DNA of 64,000 nucleotides from Aldersonia sp. NBC_00410 (GCF_026342035.1 NZ_JAPENM010000002.1:434001-498000); one strand, 5' to 3'. Positions 17,487-25,923 are shown, counted from the stretch's first letter. Program-made: numbers and translations. Notes: generated by a model from the sequence alone, not told the origin.

Positions 17487-18659
17487 ATGCCGATGCAGAC
17501 CCTTCCCCGGAGCTACTACGACGACGCGCCGATGGCGCCGAACAGGGCCGCTGCCATCGAGTATTTGCGGCGTCCCGGCGATGTGTATCGAGCCGGCGAC
17601 GTGTACTACATCACCAGCCGAGAAGGGGTGCGATTCGCGCAGACGCACCCCGAGATCTTCTCCTCGGCAAAGGCCTTCGACGGGTTGAGCGCGATGATCC
17701 AACTGATCCCGATCGCCGTCGATCCGCCCGAGCACGCGCAGTACCGAAAGGTCCTCGACCCGTTCTTCGGGCCCAGGCGGATGCGCGAACTCGAGGACGG
17801 CCTGCGGGCCGATGTGCGCGCCCACATCGACGCGTTCGCCCCGACGGGTCACTGTGAAGCGATGACCGATCTCGCCCGCAAGTTCCCGACGCAGGCGATC
17901 CTGACGCTGCTCGGCCTTCCGCATGCCGACCTGCCGCAGTTTCTGGACTGGGTCGACGGCATTTTCCATTCGGATACGGCAAGTCAGGCCAACGGCGAGC
18001 CCAATACGCGTCAGATGGAATGCTCGCTCGCGTTGTTCGGCTATCTGCAGGACAAGATCGCGCACAAACGGACACATCCCGATGACGCCCTGATCAGTAG
18101 TGTGCTGGCCATCACCGGCGACGAGGCGTGGACCGACGAACAGATGCTCGGCATGTGCTTCGTGCTGGTGCTCGGCGGGCTCGACACCGTCACCGGGGCC
18201 ATCGGGTTCTGCCTGTTGCGGCTCGCCGAGGATCCCGTCCTGCGGCATGCGCTGATCGCGGACCCGTCCCGTATCCCGCTCTTCATCGAGGAGGTGCTAC
18301 GGCTGGACGGCCCGGCGCAGATGGTGCCGCGGATGACGACCGAAGATGTCGAGGTGGCCGGCACGCTCATCCCCGCCGGTATGCAGGTAGCGCTGGTGCT
18401 GGGCACCGCGAATCGCGAGGGCCTGCGCGCGAACGATTTTGACGTTCCGGATCTCGGCGAGCGCATCTCCCACCTCGCGTTCGGTGGCGGGATACACCGC
18501 TGCCTCGGCGCGCACCTCGCACGCACCGAACTTCGGCTGATGCTCGAGGAATTCCATGCCCGCATCCCCGACTACACCATCGCGGGCACCCCGACGTTGT
18601 CCTGGCCCGCCGCGTCGGTGTCGTTGCAGACACTGCCGCTGGAATTCCCGCCCAGCTAA
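17487..18659 (+). CDS. Cytochrome P450
   Basis: The 390-residue class I bacterial P450 shows the I-helix oxygen-activation motif GLDTVTG, the K-helix ExxR (EEVLRLDGP), and the haem loop FGGGIHRCLG with Cys339 as axial ligand. It is soluble (no membrane anchor) and would need a ferredoxin and reductase from elsewhere; none is adjacent. Its substrate is unknown; sequence style (short N-terminus, HPDDALISSVL) is like terpene- or fatty-acid-oxidising bacterial P450s. The gene stands alone behind a palindrome-bearing promoter. Confidence 0.93.
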   Translation: MPMQTLPRSYYDDAPMAPNRAAAIEYLRRPGDVYRAGDVYYITSREGVRFAQTHPEIFSSAKAFDGLSAMIQLIPIAVDPPEHAQYRKVLDPFFGPRRMRELEDGLRADVRAHIDAFAPTGHCEAMTDLARKFPTQAILTLLGLPHADLPQFLDWVDGIFHSDTASQANGEPNTRQMECSLALFGYLQDKIAHKRTHPDDALISSVLAITGDEAWTDEQMLGMCFVLVLGGLDTVTGAIGFCLLRLAEDPVLRHALIADPSRIPLFIEEVLRLDGPAQMVPRMTTEDVEVAGTLIPAGMQVALVLGTANREGLRANDFDVPDLGERISHLAFGGGIHRCLGAHLARTELRLMLEEFHARIPDYTIAGTPTLSWPAASVSLQTLPLEFPPS

Positions 18660-18975
18660 CCGGCGACGGCAGCGCCGCGAACCACAGTGATGGCTCGATC
18701 GCAGACAGGTCGTCTCCTCGGGTGGCGCGTTTGCGTGTGCGCTTTCGTGCACGGCAACTACACCGGAATCGAACTGGCAGCCAACCAGGGCATCATTCGC
18801 TGGACGGCGCCGGACGACATTTCGGCGCATACTGGTCGATTCGCTGTGCACGGCAGGTGCGGTCCGATTGCACGCCATGCTTCACGCCCGCGCCAAGGAG
18901 CACACGGGATGTCCTTTCCACCGCCGACGTCGGCGGTCACGCCCGTCCGCGCCCGACGGATACCGGAGAGAAATA
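18660..18975. other. 316-base intergenic region
   Basis: No supported gene is seen; frames here are short and have unnatural composition. A GGAGAG ribosome site at its right end serves the transglutaminase-like gene. Nothing else is clear. Confidence 0.4.
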
Positions 18976-19788
18976 ATGCAGATTCAAGTCGGATTCGAAA
19001 TGATCTACGACTGCCCGAAACCCACCCCGATGATCTTCAACCTCAACGTCCACTTCACCCGCGTGTCCGACCTGGTCGGCCGGGACAACCTGATGGTCGA
19101 CCCGCCAGTCCCGATGGCGGCCTATCGTGACGACTTCGGCAACTGGTGCACCCGCATCGTTGCGCCCGCCGGCCGCACCCGTATCTGGGCCGATGCACTC
19201 ATCTACGACACTGGTATACCCGACACCATTGTCGCGCAGGCGCAACAGATTCCGGTGCCGGACCTGCCCGAGGAAACCCTCATCTTCCTGCTCGGGAGCA
19301 GGTACTGCGAAACCGATCGGCTGTCGGAGACGGCGTGGAATCTCTTCGAGCACACACCACCAGGATGGGACCGCGTTCAGGCAATCTGCGACTACGTCCA
19401 CCGACATCTCACGTTCGGCTACGAGCACGCGCGCATGACACGCACGGCGCTGGAAGCCTATTACGACCGCACCGGCGTCTGCCGTGACTTCACCCATCTT
19501 GCCGTTGCCTTCTGCCGCTGCATGAACATCCCCGCCCGCTACTGCACCGGCTACCTCGGCGACATCGGTATGGCCCCGCCGTACGGTCCGATGGATTTCG
19601 CTGCCTGGTTCGAGGTGTACCTCGGCGGGCAATGGCATACCTTCGACGCGCGCAACAACACGCCCCGCATCGGCAGGGTATTGATCGCGCGTGGCCGCGA
19701 CGCCGCCGACGTCGCGCTCTGCAACGCGTTCGGTCCCGCCACACTGACGAGCTTCAAGGTATGGACTGACGAGGTAGCCGCCGGTTGA
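18976..19788 (+). CDS. Transglutaminase-like cysteine protein
   Basis: The 270-residue protein has an N-terminal beta domain (about 1-100) of the kind found in bacterial transglutaminase-like proteins. The papain-like core follows, with Cys169 in TGVCRDFTHL, His221 in QWHTFDARNN and Asp224 completing the triad. Such proteins act as peptidases or amidases rather than true cross-linkers. No signal peptide is seen, so it is probably cytoplasmic. ATG 18976 has GGAGAG five bases upstream. The DUF1905 gene begins nine bases after its stop, so the two form an operon. Confidence 0.85.
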   Translation: MQIQVGFEMIYDCPKPTPMIFNLNVHFTRVSDLVGRDNLMVDPPVPMAAYRDDFGNWCTRIVAPAGRTRIWADALIYDTGIPDTIVAQAQQIPVPDLPEETLIFLLGSRYCETDRLSETAWNLFEHTPPGWDRVQAICDYVHRHLTFGYEHARMTRTALEAYYDRTGVCRDFTHLAVAFCRCMNIPARYCTGYLGDIGMAPPYGPMDFAAWFEVYLGGQWHTFDARNNTPRIGRVLIARGRDAADVALCNAFGPATLTSFKVWTDEVAAG

Positions 19789-19797
19789 GTAAGGATC

Positions 19798-20100
19798 ATG
19801 TGCGCACGCGAATCGGCCCCGGGACCCACTCCTCTCGACAAGCAGTTCACTGCCCGCATTCAGAAAAGTCCGAACCCGGGTGGATGGACCTTCGTCGTGA
19901 TGCCCGGATCGGCCGAATACTTCGGCACCCGTGGTCTGGTGAAGGTACGCGGATCCGTCGACGGCCACCCCTTCCGCAGCTCGTTCATGGCGCTCGGCGA
20001 CGGGACGCACAAATTACCGGTCAAGAAGGACATGCTCCGCATCCTGGGTAAGGCCGTCGGCGATGAAGTCACGATCCAGCTGGATGAGCGCATGACCTGA
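19798..20100 (+). CDS. DUF1905 domain protein
   Basis: This 100-residue protein matches DUF1905: [20 protein letters not shown], then [23 protein letters not shown], and the C-terminal [23 protein letters not shown]. These form a small beta-barrel; family members often sit next to or are fused with YdeI-like DUF1801/OmdA domains. Biochemical role unknown. It is the second gene of the transglutaminase-like operon. Confidence 0.8.
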   Translation: MCARESAPGPTPLDKQFTARIQKSPNPGGWTFVVMPGSAEYFGTRGLVKVRGSVDGHPFRSSFMALGDGTHKLPVKKDMLRILGKAVGDEVTIQLDERMT

Positions 20101-20256
20101 CCTGCTCTGGACGGACGGCAACGTTCCATCGGTTTGGTAAGGGTGTGCCATTTTCACCCTGCGGTGCCTATCGCCGCGCGCGCGCCGAGCCCACTCTGAT
20201 TTCGGAGAACCCGGGCCCGTCGCGGCGCGGGTCGGCGCCGAATGGAGAGCCAGCAC

Positions 20257-21495
20257 ATGGCGAATTTGTTGCGGGACAAGAGCACCGGGATGCATCCCGG
20301 CAGGCGGCTATCGAAGTCGAAGGCATCGCGGGTGGCGCGGCCGGTAACGCCGTTGCGGGTACTCGTGATCGGCGCTGGTGTCGGCGGAATCGCGGTTGCA
20401 CGAGGGCTGCTGCAGGACGGGCATGACGTCACCGTCTTCGAACGCATGCCGGAAGTACGGACCGGCGGTGGCGCCGTGACCATTTGGTCCAACGGCGCGA
20501 CGGTGCTCAGGCAACTGGGCGTCGACATGGACGGCGCTGGCGAGCAGCTGTCCACGGTGCGGGTCGTTACCTCGGGCGGCCGCCCAATCGCGACGATCGA
20601 CGTGACCGCGATCTCGGCCACGCTCGGCGCCCCCACCCGGATGGTCCCGCGTCGAGTGCTGCTGGAGCGGCTGCTGGCCGGCTTCCCGACCGATCGCATC
20701 CAATGCGGCTCGCCTGCGGTCCGGGTGCTCGAGACGCCCGAGGGTGCACGGGTCGAATTCGCGGACGGCAGCGCCGTCGACGGCGACCTTGTCATCGGCG
20801 CGGACGGTCGGCATTCCATGGTTCGGGAGATGTTCGGCGCCCAAGCAGCGGAGCCGACCGGCTGGTGCAGTTGGCAGGGGCTGATCTCATTGCCCGAAGT
20901 CGCGGACAACCACGACGCCACGATCATCATCGGTGAGCACGGAAATCTCGGCCTCTGGCCCGCAGGAGGGTCGCAGCTGCAGTGGTGGTTCGATCTGCCG
21001 TGGTCCACTGATTTCGTCCGGCCGGACCGGCCGATCGAGATGGTGCGAGCGCAATTCAGTGGGTGGTCCGAGGCGACCGACCGAGTCCTCGCGACCTTGA
21101 CCGATGCCGATTTGGATCTCTCGCCCTTTCCGCACTATCGGCATCCGATTCCCCGCGAATGGGGACAGGGGCCGTTCACCCTTCTTGGTGATGCCGCGCA
21201 CACGATTCCACCGACTCTGGCTCAGGGCACCAACCAGGCCTTGCTCGACGCCATGATTCTGCGCAGGGCGCTGACATCGGCCGAGGATCTTTCCAGGGCG
21301 CTGCGCGGATACGAGAAGATGCGGCGGCGAAAGGTCGCGATCGTGTCGTGGTTGACCTCGCTACAGGTGTCGCACGCCGAATCCGCGCTGCGCCCGGCCG
21401 CGTTGATACCCGACCGGTTCATGACCTGGATACTGGCGACATTCCTGCGGGCGATCAGCCACCGCGACCACCTTGCGGGCTTCGCGCCGGCGTGA
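20257..21495 (+). CDS. FAD-dependent aromatic-ring-type monooxygenase
   Basis: The 412-residue flavoprotein is of the p-hydroxybenzoate hydroxylase/UbiH class. The FAD-binding GxGxxG is VLVIGAGVGGIAVARG, the DG motif (VIGADGRHSMVR, around 185) contacts FAD and NAD(P)H, and the GD motif (LLGDAAHTIPPTLAQGTNQ, around 315) binds the ribityl chain. It should hydroxylate or epoxidise a hydrophobic substrate that cannot be named. Two in-frame ATGs occur, at 20242 and 20257. I prefer the second, because GGAGAG lies seven bases before it. A basic N-terminal stretch of about 25 residues precedes the fold. Confidence 0.9.
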   Translation: MANLLRDKSTGMHPGRRLSKSKASRVARPVTPLRVLVIGAGVGGIAVARGLLQDGHDVTVFERMPEVRTGGGAVTIWSNGATVLRQLGVDMDGAGEQLSTVRVVTSGGRPIATIDVTAISATLGAPTRMVPRRVLLERLLAGFPTDRIQCGSPAVRVLETPEGARVEFADGSAVDGDLVIGADGRHSMVREMFGAQAAEPTGWCSWQGLISLPEVADNHDATIIIGEHGNLGLWPAGGSQLQWWFDLPWSTDFVRPDRPIEMVRAQFSGWSEATDRVLATLTDADLDLSPFPHYRHPIPREWGQGPFTLLGDAAHTIPPTLAQGTNQALLDAMILRRALTSAEDLSRALRGYEKMRRRKVAIVSWLTSLQVSHAESALRPAALIPDRFMTWILATFLRAISHRDHLAGFAPA

Positions 21496-21527
21496 TCGTC
21501 GCGGGTAGGTGACGCCGGCTTGTTGTC

Positions 21528-21725
21528 CTACGCCTCCCGGATCGCCCGGGCGATGTGCGCGCCCCACGTCCTCGGGTCGGGGAATGCGCCGAGGCACCCG
21601 CACTCGATGTACGGCTCGCCGTTCTGCCGATAGGCCACTGTCATGCCGTGTCCCGCGATAACTCCCGCGACACCCGCCGCATCGAATAAGGCCATGCGCA
21701 TACCTGTACCCGCCCACCTGAACAC
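21528..21725 (-). CDS. Small hypothetical protein, possibly the 3' part of a broken gene
   Basis: From GTG 21725 the frame gives 65 residues containing MALFDAAGVAGVIAGHGMTVAY and the C-terminal GAFPDPRTWGAHIARAIREA, which look like natural protein. The region just upstream on the same strand (about 21950-21770) has, in another frame, the equally natural LWDDFGNWYTVFLTTASN and YGFYGNPQGLNLP. I suspect one protein of about 140 residues whose frame is shifted near 21770. No family is recognised. Confidence 0.4.
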   Translation of the reverse strand: MFRWAGTGMRMALFDAAGVAGVIAGHGMTVAYRQNGEPYIECGCLGAFPDPRTWGAHIARAIREA

Positions 21726-21933
21726 GAAACCGCCGCCACCCGAAGATGACGGCGGTTCGAGGCAGATTCAGACCCTGCGGATTTCCGTAGAACCCATAGT
21801 TGGTTTGGTACGTGGTACCGACCAGGTTAGAGGCAGTGGTGAGGAAGACGGTGTACCAGTTGCCGAAGTCGTCCCACAGTCTGATGTGCGGTGGGTCTGG
21901 AAATCTGGGGACCAGTTGAGCGAGGGCGCACCT

Positions 21934-22357
21934 ATGGACTTTGAACTGAACCGAACTTTCACGAGTCGATCGCGACTGGCTATGGGCCGAGCTCACCGAA
22001 CGTGCCTACTGGGCCAAGTACCGGACCCGTGAGATGTTCGAACGCCAATTGGACTGTGCCTGGCGGATCGTGGCGGCATATGAACGCCTGTTGGGGGCGA
22101 TGGTCGGATTCGCACGCGCCTTCTCGGATGGTGCCGCGATTGCATATCTTGCAGATGTCTACGTCGCGCCGCACTGTCGCGGCCTCGGACTCGGGACATC
22201 GATCGTGCAAGGCATGGTCGACGACGGTCCGGGAGCCAAGTTCCGGTGGATGCTGCATACCGCCGACGCACACGAGCTCTATGCGAGGTTTGGGTTCTCG
22301 GCGCCCGACTCGACGCTCATGCAACGCGACTTCGGCATGCCGGCAGTTCGCGACTGA
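21934..22357 (+). pseudogene. GNAT-family N-acetyltransferase with early frameshift
   Basis: ATG 21934 opens MDFELNRTFT, then a one-base shift near 21960 moves the gene into the frame RVDRDWLWAELTERAYWAKY. It continues to the stop at 22357 with the acetyl-CoA-binding motif A (VYVAPHCRGLGLGTSIV) and the C-terminal LYARFGF. Joined, the product would be about 140 residues. An internal ATG at 22034 could give a 107-residue product containing motif A but lacking the first strands and helices. A strong terminator hairpin follows at 22389. Confidence 0.65.
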
Positions 22358-22388
22358 TATGTAGAGAAGTTTGTCAAGAGGGCATGAG

Positions 22389-22423
22389 GAGGCGCCGCCG
22401 GGGAGCGACCCCGACGGCGCCTC
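22389..22423 (+). terminator. Hairpin terminator after the GNAT gene
   Basis: Perfect 9-base arms GAGGCGCCG and CGGCGCCTC enclose a loop in which four further G-C pairs can form. The sequence GTTGCTTCCT follows. It starts 31 bases past the GNAT stop codon. Confidence 0.75.
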
Positions 22424-22640
22424 GTTGCTTCCTCGGCGAGTCTGTGTGGTGAGCGTGTCGTTAGCGACGCGCGGTCAGACTGATATACGCGGGTTGGGTA
22501 CCGCAGGACGGGGTTTCGGCTGAACCGTATCCGCGTGTCTAGAATCGAGCGTCGACCACGGGGGTCTGCTCATAGTCGCTTCGCGGGTCGGTCCACGCGC
22601 TGCCACCACCAACTCGGGAAGGAAGCAGAACAGGGAGCGA

Positions 22641-23732
22641 TCAGTCGTTCATTACCGCCAGCGACCAGCACCATCCGGCCAACTCGCGGGCGATCGCCAC
22701 GTTCGCCACCACCGGACGCTTGCGGCGGTGCAGGAAACCGACCCACCGGCTGTGCAGGCGTCGGTTGCCCTCGTCGCCGCGGGCGCGGGCGGCCGCTGGT
22801 GCCTGCTCCCACCGCTGCCGCATCACCGCCCCGACGCGGTACTGCGGCCGGTGATGCCAGGCCGCTTCGACCAGCAGTCGCCGTGCGTGGGTGTTCCCGG
22901 TCTTGGTGATCGGGCCCTGCACTCGCGCCGAACCCGACGAGTACTCCGAGGGAACCAAACCGACGAACGACCCGATCGTGTTGCCGGTGAACCGATGCCA
23001 GTCACCGATCTCGACGGCCAACGCGAACCCGGTCAACGTGCTCACCCCGCGCAGGCACGACACCCGGCGTACGACCGGGGTGAACTCGCTGCCGGTGGCC
23101 ATCTCTTCGATCGCGATGTCCAGGCGCCGGCGGCGGGCCTGCATCGTCAGTACGTGCTCGTAATCGGCATCGAAGGCCATCCGGGTCGCCGGCAGGCTCA
23201 ACTGCGGGGCTGCTTCGCTGCGCAGCCACCGATCGTGGGCACCGGTCCAGGCGGCGCCACCGTAGTAGACGATGCCATGGCGCAACAGCAGCTTCGAGAG
23301 CCGATGCCGCGCCCGCATCAGGTCACCACGGCAGTCTTCCCGTGCCCGCACCAGATCCCGCGCCGCTTCCTGATCGACCGTCGGGATCGACACCGCGGTG
23401 ATCTCGTCCAGGCGCAGCAACCGCGCCAGGTGCACCGCATCGCGGGCGTCGGTCTTGACCCGGTCCCCCGAAGGTTTCTGCAGTTTCGACGGTGCCGCGA
23501 CCTCGCACCGCACACCGGCCGCGGTCAGCGCCCGATACAGGCCGAAACCGGTCGGTCCGGCCTCATACGCCACCGCGACCGGGCCCGGCAGCCCGGACAA
23601 CCAGGACCGGATGTGATCGTGGGCCGGGGTCAATTTCGCCTGAAAGTACTCGCCCGTGACACCGTCGATCGCCGCTGCCGCGACCGAACGTGCGTGCACG
23701 TCGAGCCCAACGCTCGTACGCTCTGTAAACAC
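22641..23732 (-). mobile_element. IS110-family transposase gene (first copy)
   Basis: The 363-residue DEDD transposase is intact by motif: Asp11 in SVGLDVHARSV, Glu57 in VAYEAGPTGFG, Asp95 and Asp98 in KTDARDA. A C-terminal transposase_20-type region follows, with LRGVSTLTGFALAVEIGDWHRF, FVGLVPSEYSSGS and TKTGNTHARRLLVEAAW. IS110 elements insert with an RNA-guided recombinase and lack long terminal inverted repeats, so the element ends cannot be set by eye. The GTG start at 23732 has GGGAGG five bases upstream. Both lie within the outer stem of a nested hairpin (23732-23812). Confidence 0.9.
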
Positions 23733-23812
23733 CGGGGCCTCCCACAAATGTCGGAAAGACCGGGCAGGCGGCCCTGCCCGGTAACCCACGAATGTTGTGA
23801 GCGAGGCCCCGG
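23732..23812 (-). ncRNA. Nested hairpin upstream of the IS110 transposase; bridge-RNA candidate region
   Basis: Three stems nest symmetrically. The outer stem is CCGGGGCCTC (23732-23741) with GAGGCCCCGG (23803-23812), the middle one CACAA (23743-23747) with TTGTG (23795-23799), and the inner one ACCGGGCAGG (23759-23768) with CCTGCCCGGT (23773-23782) around a 4-base loop. IS110 elements are known to carry a structured bridge RNA in noncoding sequence flanking the transposase; this is the most structured such sequence here. It also buries the transposase ribosome site. Whether it is the bridge RNA or a translation brake is inference. Confidence 0.45.
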
Positions 23813-24079
23813 CCCGCAACCCCCGACTCACGGCCAGCGGTCACCCATACCAACTTGTTCAATTTCCTACAGGGGATCGCGGTCTGCAGCCATGATCTCC
23901 TAGGCGCCGACCGGATCGATCGCTCGCCCCATACCTGCCGCCCCGCTGTGGGGTTGGCTCCTAGACGGCCTGCGTGCCGGTCGGTGCCGCCCGGCGAGAG
24001 TGGCTGAAGAGAGGCCTGCAAAGCCGAAAGTTGGTGTGCCCTCCTCGCTACCGAATCGAACCGAGTCGAGGAGTGGGTA
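23813..24079. other. Junction between the two IS110-type elements
   Basis: No gene is seen between the divergent transposase genes. The stretch contains short stems such as CCCC/GGGG near 23952-23966. It must hold one end of each element, but IS110 ends have no obvious repeats and cannot be placed without comparison to uninserted sites. Confidence 0.4.
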
Positions 24080-25027
24080 ATGGCGCAAGTGCTCGAGGAT
24101 TCCAGAAGTCAGGTGATGATCTCCGTTGATCCGCACAAGGCATCGTGGACCGCAGCCGCGGTCGACGCGTCGCTGCGGACCTTGGCCACCATCCGTGTGC
24201 CGGACTGTGTGGACGTGGTCGATGTCCCCGCGAAGTTGGCCGCGCGGGTGCGGCTGCTCTCCACCGGACACGGCCGCAAGAACGACGACGCCGACGCAGT
24301 GTCGGTCGGGATCGCCGCCTTGACCGCACACGCGCTGAGCACCGCCCACATCGATGCCACGGTCACCGCGCTGCGCGCCGTCGTCGAGCACCGCGATGAT
24401 CTGGTCAAGACTCGCACCCAAACCGTCAACCGGCTCCACGTCGTACTCACCCACCTGATCCCCGCCGGCGCACCCCGCGGCCTGACCGCCGACCACGCCG
24501 CCGACATGCTGCGAAGGGTCCGTCCCCGCGACGTCACCGGCAAAACCCTGCGCAGCCTCGCAGTCGATCTGGTTGCCGAGGTGCGGCAACTGGATCGACG
24601 GATCGCCAAGGCCGCCAGCGACATCGAGACCGCGGTCGCCGAGTCCGGGAGCTCACTGACCCAGTTGTGCGGGATCGGGACGCTCACCGCCGGCAAGATC
24701 CTCGCCCGCGTCGGCTCGATCCACCGGTTCCGCTCCGCCGCCGCGTTCGCCAGCTACACCGGAACCGCACCCATCGAAGCGTCCTCCGGCGACGTCGTCC
24801 GCCACCGGCTCTCCCGCGCAGGAGACCGGCAACTGAACTGTTGCCTGCACACCATGGCCATCACCCAAATCGGTCGAGCCACGCCTGGCCGCGAGTACTA
24901 CCAACGCAAACGCGCCACCGGAAAGAGTCACAAGGAAGCCTTGCGCTGCCTGAAGAGACGGCTCTCCGACATCGTCTACCGGCAGCTTCTCCGCGACTCG
25001 GCCGCCACGCCGGCGGCAGGCCCGTGA
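24080..25027 (+). mobile_element. IS110-family transposase gene (second, divergent type) with internal deletion
   Basis: The 315-residue product belongs to a different IS110 subgroup than its neighbour. It begins with the DEDD Asp in MISVDPHKASWTAAAVD, and has DVVDVPAKLAARVRLLSTGH, KNDDADAVSV and the C-terminal block GTAPIEASSGDVVRHRLSRA. The stretch that normally lies between the first strand (TLATIRVP) and VDVVDVPAKLAA, about 45 residues carrying the catalytic Glu, is absent, although the frame is kept. The enzyme is therefore probably inactive, and the copy may be fixed. Family lengths near 350-400 support a deletion. Confidence 0.8.
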
Positions 25028-25233
25028 GGACACTCGGGGGCGGCTCTCACGTCCTGCGCGACCGGCTGACACCCCGCACACCGGCACTTCGGATCAAGTC
25101 ACTTCCCGGACCCGCCAATCTCCACCATAAACCCGGCGCTGCGGGGTCCGGCTTGACACAGAGAGGCGCCGTCTAGTTCTCGGCAGGCCTAGTGAAGGAG
25201 CCTGGGCGGATCGCGGGCTCGCAACAAGGGAAA

Positions 25234-25256
25234 GCCGGCCCCGAGCAGGGGCCGGC
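25234..25256. terminator. Hairpin, possible terminator
   Basis: Nine-base perfect arms GCCGGCCCC and GGGGCCGGC flank a GAGCA loop. It lies about 200 bases past the second transposase gene and could stop transcripts leaving the element. The strand it serves is not certain. Confidence 0.5.
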
Positions 25257-25334
25257 CGCCCGTTCTGACCTTCGGCACGCTTCAGCCCCGAATCGACACC
25301 CTCTGCGGAGTCGGGCCAGCTCACAGGGCATTCA

Positions 25335-25364
25335 CTCCCCCGCCGGCCTCGAACCAGAAACCGT
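25335..25364 (-). repeat. Degenerate copy of tRNA-Asn 3' half
   Basis: The 30 bases match 25422-25452 at about 27 of 31 aligned positions with one gap, covering the acceptor 3' strand, T arm and variable region in the same orientation as the tRNA. It may be an old attachment site or the remains of a tandem tRNA gene. Confidence 0.5.
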
Positions 25365-25380
25365 GAATCGACCAAAGAAG

Positions 25381-25416
25381 CGCCCCCTGACCCGCGTTTG
25401 CGCAGGTCAGAGGGCG
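25381..25416 (-). terminator. Terminator of tRNA-Asn
   Basis: Arms CGCCCCCTGACC and GGTCAGAGGGCG pair with one mismatch, with a further CGC/GCG stem inside. It begins six bases beyond the tRNA 3' end in its direction of transcription. Confidence 0.7.
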
Positions 25417-25421
25417 TTTTG

Positions 25422-25494
25422 CTCCCCCGGCTGGACTCGAACCAGCAACCGTTCGATTAACAGTCGAATGCTCTGCCAATTGAGCTACAGGGGA
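25422..25494 (-). tRNA. tRNA-Asn (GUU anticodon)
   Basis: The minus strand folds into a 73-base cloverleaf. Acceptor TCCCCTG pairs with CGGGGGA, the D arm is AGCTCAATTGGCAGAGC, the anticodon stem TTCGA/TCGAA holds loop CTGTTAA (anticodon GTT), the T arm is GCTGG/CCAGC, and the discriminator is G as expected for Asn. CCA is not encoded. It lies near dnaG, as in mycobacteria. Confidence 0.95.
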
Positions 25495-25659
25495 CCGTTC
25501 TCGACCCTTCCGCGAGCGATCGGGCCGGAGACAGACTTTAGCGCATCGTCTGAACCTCCCCCAAATCGCCGCCCGGCGACGTCATCGGGCCAGGCAAATC
25601 GACACGACGACGACGGGTCAGGCAGGATGGAGACGGTCGTCGTCGGGAGGAGCTCGTTC

Positions 25660-25905
25660 ATGTTGCGGTTGCTGATCGGTGTTGCTGCCGGCTATGTGCT
25701 CGGCGCGAAGGCAGGCCGGCGCCGCTACGAGCAGATCAGCGCCACCGCGCGTTCTGTCGCGGGCAGTCCGGTCACCAAGAAGATCGTCAGTGCCGGTCGG
25801 CAGAAGCTCTCGGACACGCTGAGCACGCAGCCGAAGCTGGAGCCGATGGAGCCGATCGACGAGCGCACCACGGTCTTCGTTCCGTACGAGCAGCTGCGCG
25901 GCTGA
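25660..25905 (+). CDS. Small membrane-anchored protein next to dnaG
   Basis: The 81-residue protein has one N-terminal membrane segment (MLRLLIGVAAGYVLGAKAG) followed by a basic, soluble helix (RRRYEQISATARSVAGSPVTKKI) and an acidic C-terminus. The layout resembles YtxH-like small membrane proteins. A perfect GGGAGGAG ribosome site lies seven bases before ATG 25660. A small gene of this kind sits beside dnaG in mycobacteria as well; no function is known. It converges on dnaG. Confidence 0.75.
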   Translation: MLRLLIGVAAGYVLGAKAGRRRYEQISATARSVAGSPVTKKIVSAGRQKLSDTLSTQPKLEPMEPIDERTTVFVPYEQLRG

Positions 25906-25923
25906 GTCTCAGTAGCTTCGGGA

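Larger units (their letters stand above)
25028..25421. other. 394 bases between transposase and tRNA-Asn: hairpins and a partial tRNA copy
   Basis: The left part should contain the 3' end of the second IS110-type element. A strong hairpin with arms GCCGGCCCC (25234-25242) and GGGGCCGGC (25248-25256) follows. At 25335-25364 lies a degenerate copy of the tRNA-Asn 3' half. The terminator of the tRNA is at 25381-25416. No gene is supported. Confidence 0.5.

Noticed and set aside
18687-18975. Frames between the P450 and transglutaminase-like genes
   Set aside because: Low-complexity or mixed composition; no motif and no ribosome site of note.
22728-23903. Plus-strand frame of about 390 codons over the first IS110 transposase
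   Set aside because: It is antisense to a motif-complete transposase and shows no recognised domain.
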